DNA of 7,807 nucleotides from Bryobacterales bacterium (GTDB lineage Bacteria; Acidobacteriota; Terriglobia; Bryobacterales; Bryobacteraceae): contig PKZC01000447.1 in the NCBI GenBank assembly GCA_003132905.1, forward strand, positions 7,079 through 14,885. The letters run 5' to 3'. Position numbers and translations under genes: made by a program. This document shows positions 6,804-7,807 of the stretch, piece by piece. Numbering within the stretch: the stretch's first letter is position 1; each line of letters starts with the position of its first letter. The notes beneath the pieces were generated by a model. The model did not search any database, was not told the DNA's origin, and saw only the letters and a program-made list of their open reading frames with translations.

Positions 6804-7448
6804 GGGCAGGCAGCAGCCAACCGAATAGCCACGTCGCCGCCATGGCCCCGGCCAGTTGTCCGAAGATGAACCCCGGAACATTGCCCGGACGAATGCCCGC
6901 GAAGGTGTCCGATGCAGCTCGGGCCAGCGTCACGGCAGGATTGGCAAACGAGGTGGAGGACGTGAACCAGTGGCCGGCGGTGATATAAGCGCCGACTGCG
7001 AACGAGACTGCCGACGATCGGTGCCGCACGCAACCCCAGATCACCGAGAGGAGCCCGAACGTGGCAACAAATTCGGCGAAGATCTGCGAGTTGCCCGCTC
7101 TGACGTGGCGCGAGGCAAGAAACAGAGGTTCGTTGAACATGAGATGAGCGGCCGCGACGCCCGCGAATGCGCCGCCGATTTGAGCGGTAATGTAGACCGG
7201 CACTTCGCGCCAGGGTAAGCCATGCTGCGAAGCTTCCGCCAGCGTGACGGCGGGGTTGAAATGGGTCCTGAAATAGGGCCAAAGGCGAGAATCAGCGCGA
7301 CGAGTGCGGCACCCATGGCAATCGTATTCGCCAGGAGCGCGATCGCCACGTTTCCAGCGGCCAAGCGCTCTCGCATGATGCCGGACCCGATTACCGCGGC
7401 CAACAAGAATGCCGTACCGAGAGCCTCAGCTACAGCACGCCGGGCCAC
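6793..7448 (-). pseudogene. aqpS: Aquaporin (MIP family) arsenite channel of AqpS type, one frameshift
   Basis: Joined across one missing base, the gene encodes about 218 residues, normal for a six-helix MIP channel of the inner membrane. GTG 7448 follows TAAGGA and overlaps the arsM end by 23 bases. The first frame gives helices from MARRAVAEALGTAFLLAAVIGSG to LILAFGPISG. The second resumes at HFNPAVTLAEA with the first NPA box (7249-7257). The break is at 7264-7265. The second NPA box (6934-6942) reads NPAVTLARA, with valine (6931-6933) where most aquaporins have the selectivity-filter arginine. The same change is, as I recall, present in Sinorhizobium meliloti AqpS, which passes arsenite outward and replaces an ArsB pump. 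The position between arsM and arsC fits that role. If the break is real, the operon has lost its channel. The symbol is assigned by analogy. Confidence 0.8.
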
Positions 7449-7807
7449 AACATTCCTTAGGAGCTGGTTTTACCGCGCGAATAAAGGCGCTCATAAATTT
7501 GTTTTGCACTTGCGGCGCAATCGCGGCCACGTCGATGCCTTCGCCGGTCAGGAATTGCCGCGCGTCATCGATGCTGTAGACACGAGTGGGCTCGATCTCG
7601 ATCTCGTCAAATCCGGCTTTGGCAAGCTTGGCGACGTAGTCGTGATCCTGGAGCGCGCCGGCGATGCAACCAACCCACATTTCCATGCTGCGGCGCACCT
7701 GTTCGGGGACTTCACCCCGCACCACGACGTCGGAGACGGCAAAGCGTCCACCGGGTTTCAAGACGCGAAACGCTTCGCCGAGCACTCGATCTTTGTCGGC
7801 CGAGAGA
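7426..7807 (-). CDS. arsM: Arsenite S-adenosylmethionine methyltransferase, C-terminal part (runs off the window)
   Basis: The visible 126 residues start within a LSADKDRVL stretch at the window edge; the SAM-binding N-terminal half lies outside. They include AFRVLKPGGRFAVSDVV, typical of class I methyltransferase strand 5, and MWVGCIAGAL, whose cysteine matches one of the arsenite-binding cysteines of ArsM. They continue through DDARQFL to a Cys-rich tail (KECCGPACCS) common in bacterial ArsM. Near the end, FMSAFIRA has serine where algal enzymes, as I recall, carry a further cysteine. The enzyme methylates arsenite in the cytoplasm to methylated, partly volatile arsenicals. The stop codon lies within the start of the channel gene. 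A regulator such as arsR and the operon promoter are expected beyond 7807 and cannot be seen. Confidence 0.92.
   Translation of the reverse strand, partial: LSADKDRVLGEAFRVLKPGGRFAVSDVVVRGEVPEQVRRSMEMWVGCIAGALQDHDYVAKLAKAGFDEIEIEPTRVYSIDDARQFLTGEGIDVAAIAPQVQNKFMSAFIRAVKPAPKECCGPACCS

Larger units (their letters stand above)
4435..7807 (-). other. Arsenic detoxification operon arsM-channel-arsC with two exported proteins appended
   Basis: Five genes run in one direction with overlaps of 23 and 11 bases, then gaps of 13 and 11 bases. There is no room for internal promoters or terminators except within coding sequence. The first three genes form a recognised arsenic resistance combination. The last two encode exported proteins and would be transcribed with arsC. 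No terminator was found beyond 4435; a 6-bp ACTGGT/ACCAGT pair (4413-4444) is too weak to call. Confidence 0.7.

Overview
The window is about 7.8 kb of GC-rich bacterial DNA. Its small secreted 'hypothetical' families, a CXXCH protein of a type common in Acidobacteriota and Planctomycetota, and its codon preference suggest an acidobacterium. That assignment rests on family recognition only.

Left part (1-1969, + strand): a secreted SMP-30/gluconolactonase-like beta-propeller protein with a TTG start (39-1160), then a small exported protein of unknown function (1366-1969) whose reading frame is broken by one single-base shift.

Middle (about 2000-3880): the remnant of an IS91-type rolling-circle element on the minus strand. 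It holds a Y2/HUH transposase with a one-base frame break (3580-2409) and, just upstream and overlapping it, the C-terminal third of a partner tyrosine recombinase (about 3879-3577). On its left lie an imperfect 20-bp inverted repeat (2059-2130) and a tandem 19-bp repeat that overlaps a plausible sigma70-type promoter. On its right the element stops abruptly inside the recombinase, and a host gene lacking its 5' end begins (about 3885-4396, + strand, BamE/SmpA-like tail).

Right part (7807-4435, minus strand): a tightly packed operon reading arsM (5' end outside the window), an aquaporin-type channel, arsC (thioredoxin type), a secreted CXXCH protein, and a small exported protein of unknown function. 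Genes overlap or lie within about 13 nt of each other. The first three make a coherent arsenic detoxification set: ArsC reduces arsenate to arsenite, ArsM methylates arsenite, and the channel, which carries valine where most aquaporins have the selectivity-filter arginine, can let arsenite out. The last two genes are coupled to arsC by position, but their link to arsenic is unproven.

Four genes (the small exported protein, the transposase, the channel and the last operon gene) each need exactly one single-base correction to read through. This density points either to indel errors in the sequence or to an unusually decayed locus, and it should be settled before any of them is called a pseudogene. 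No tRNA, rRNA or CRISPR array was seen.
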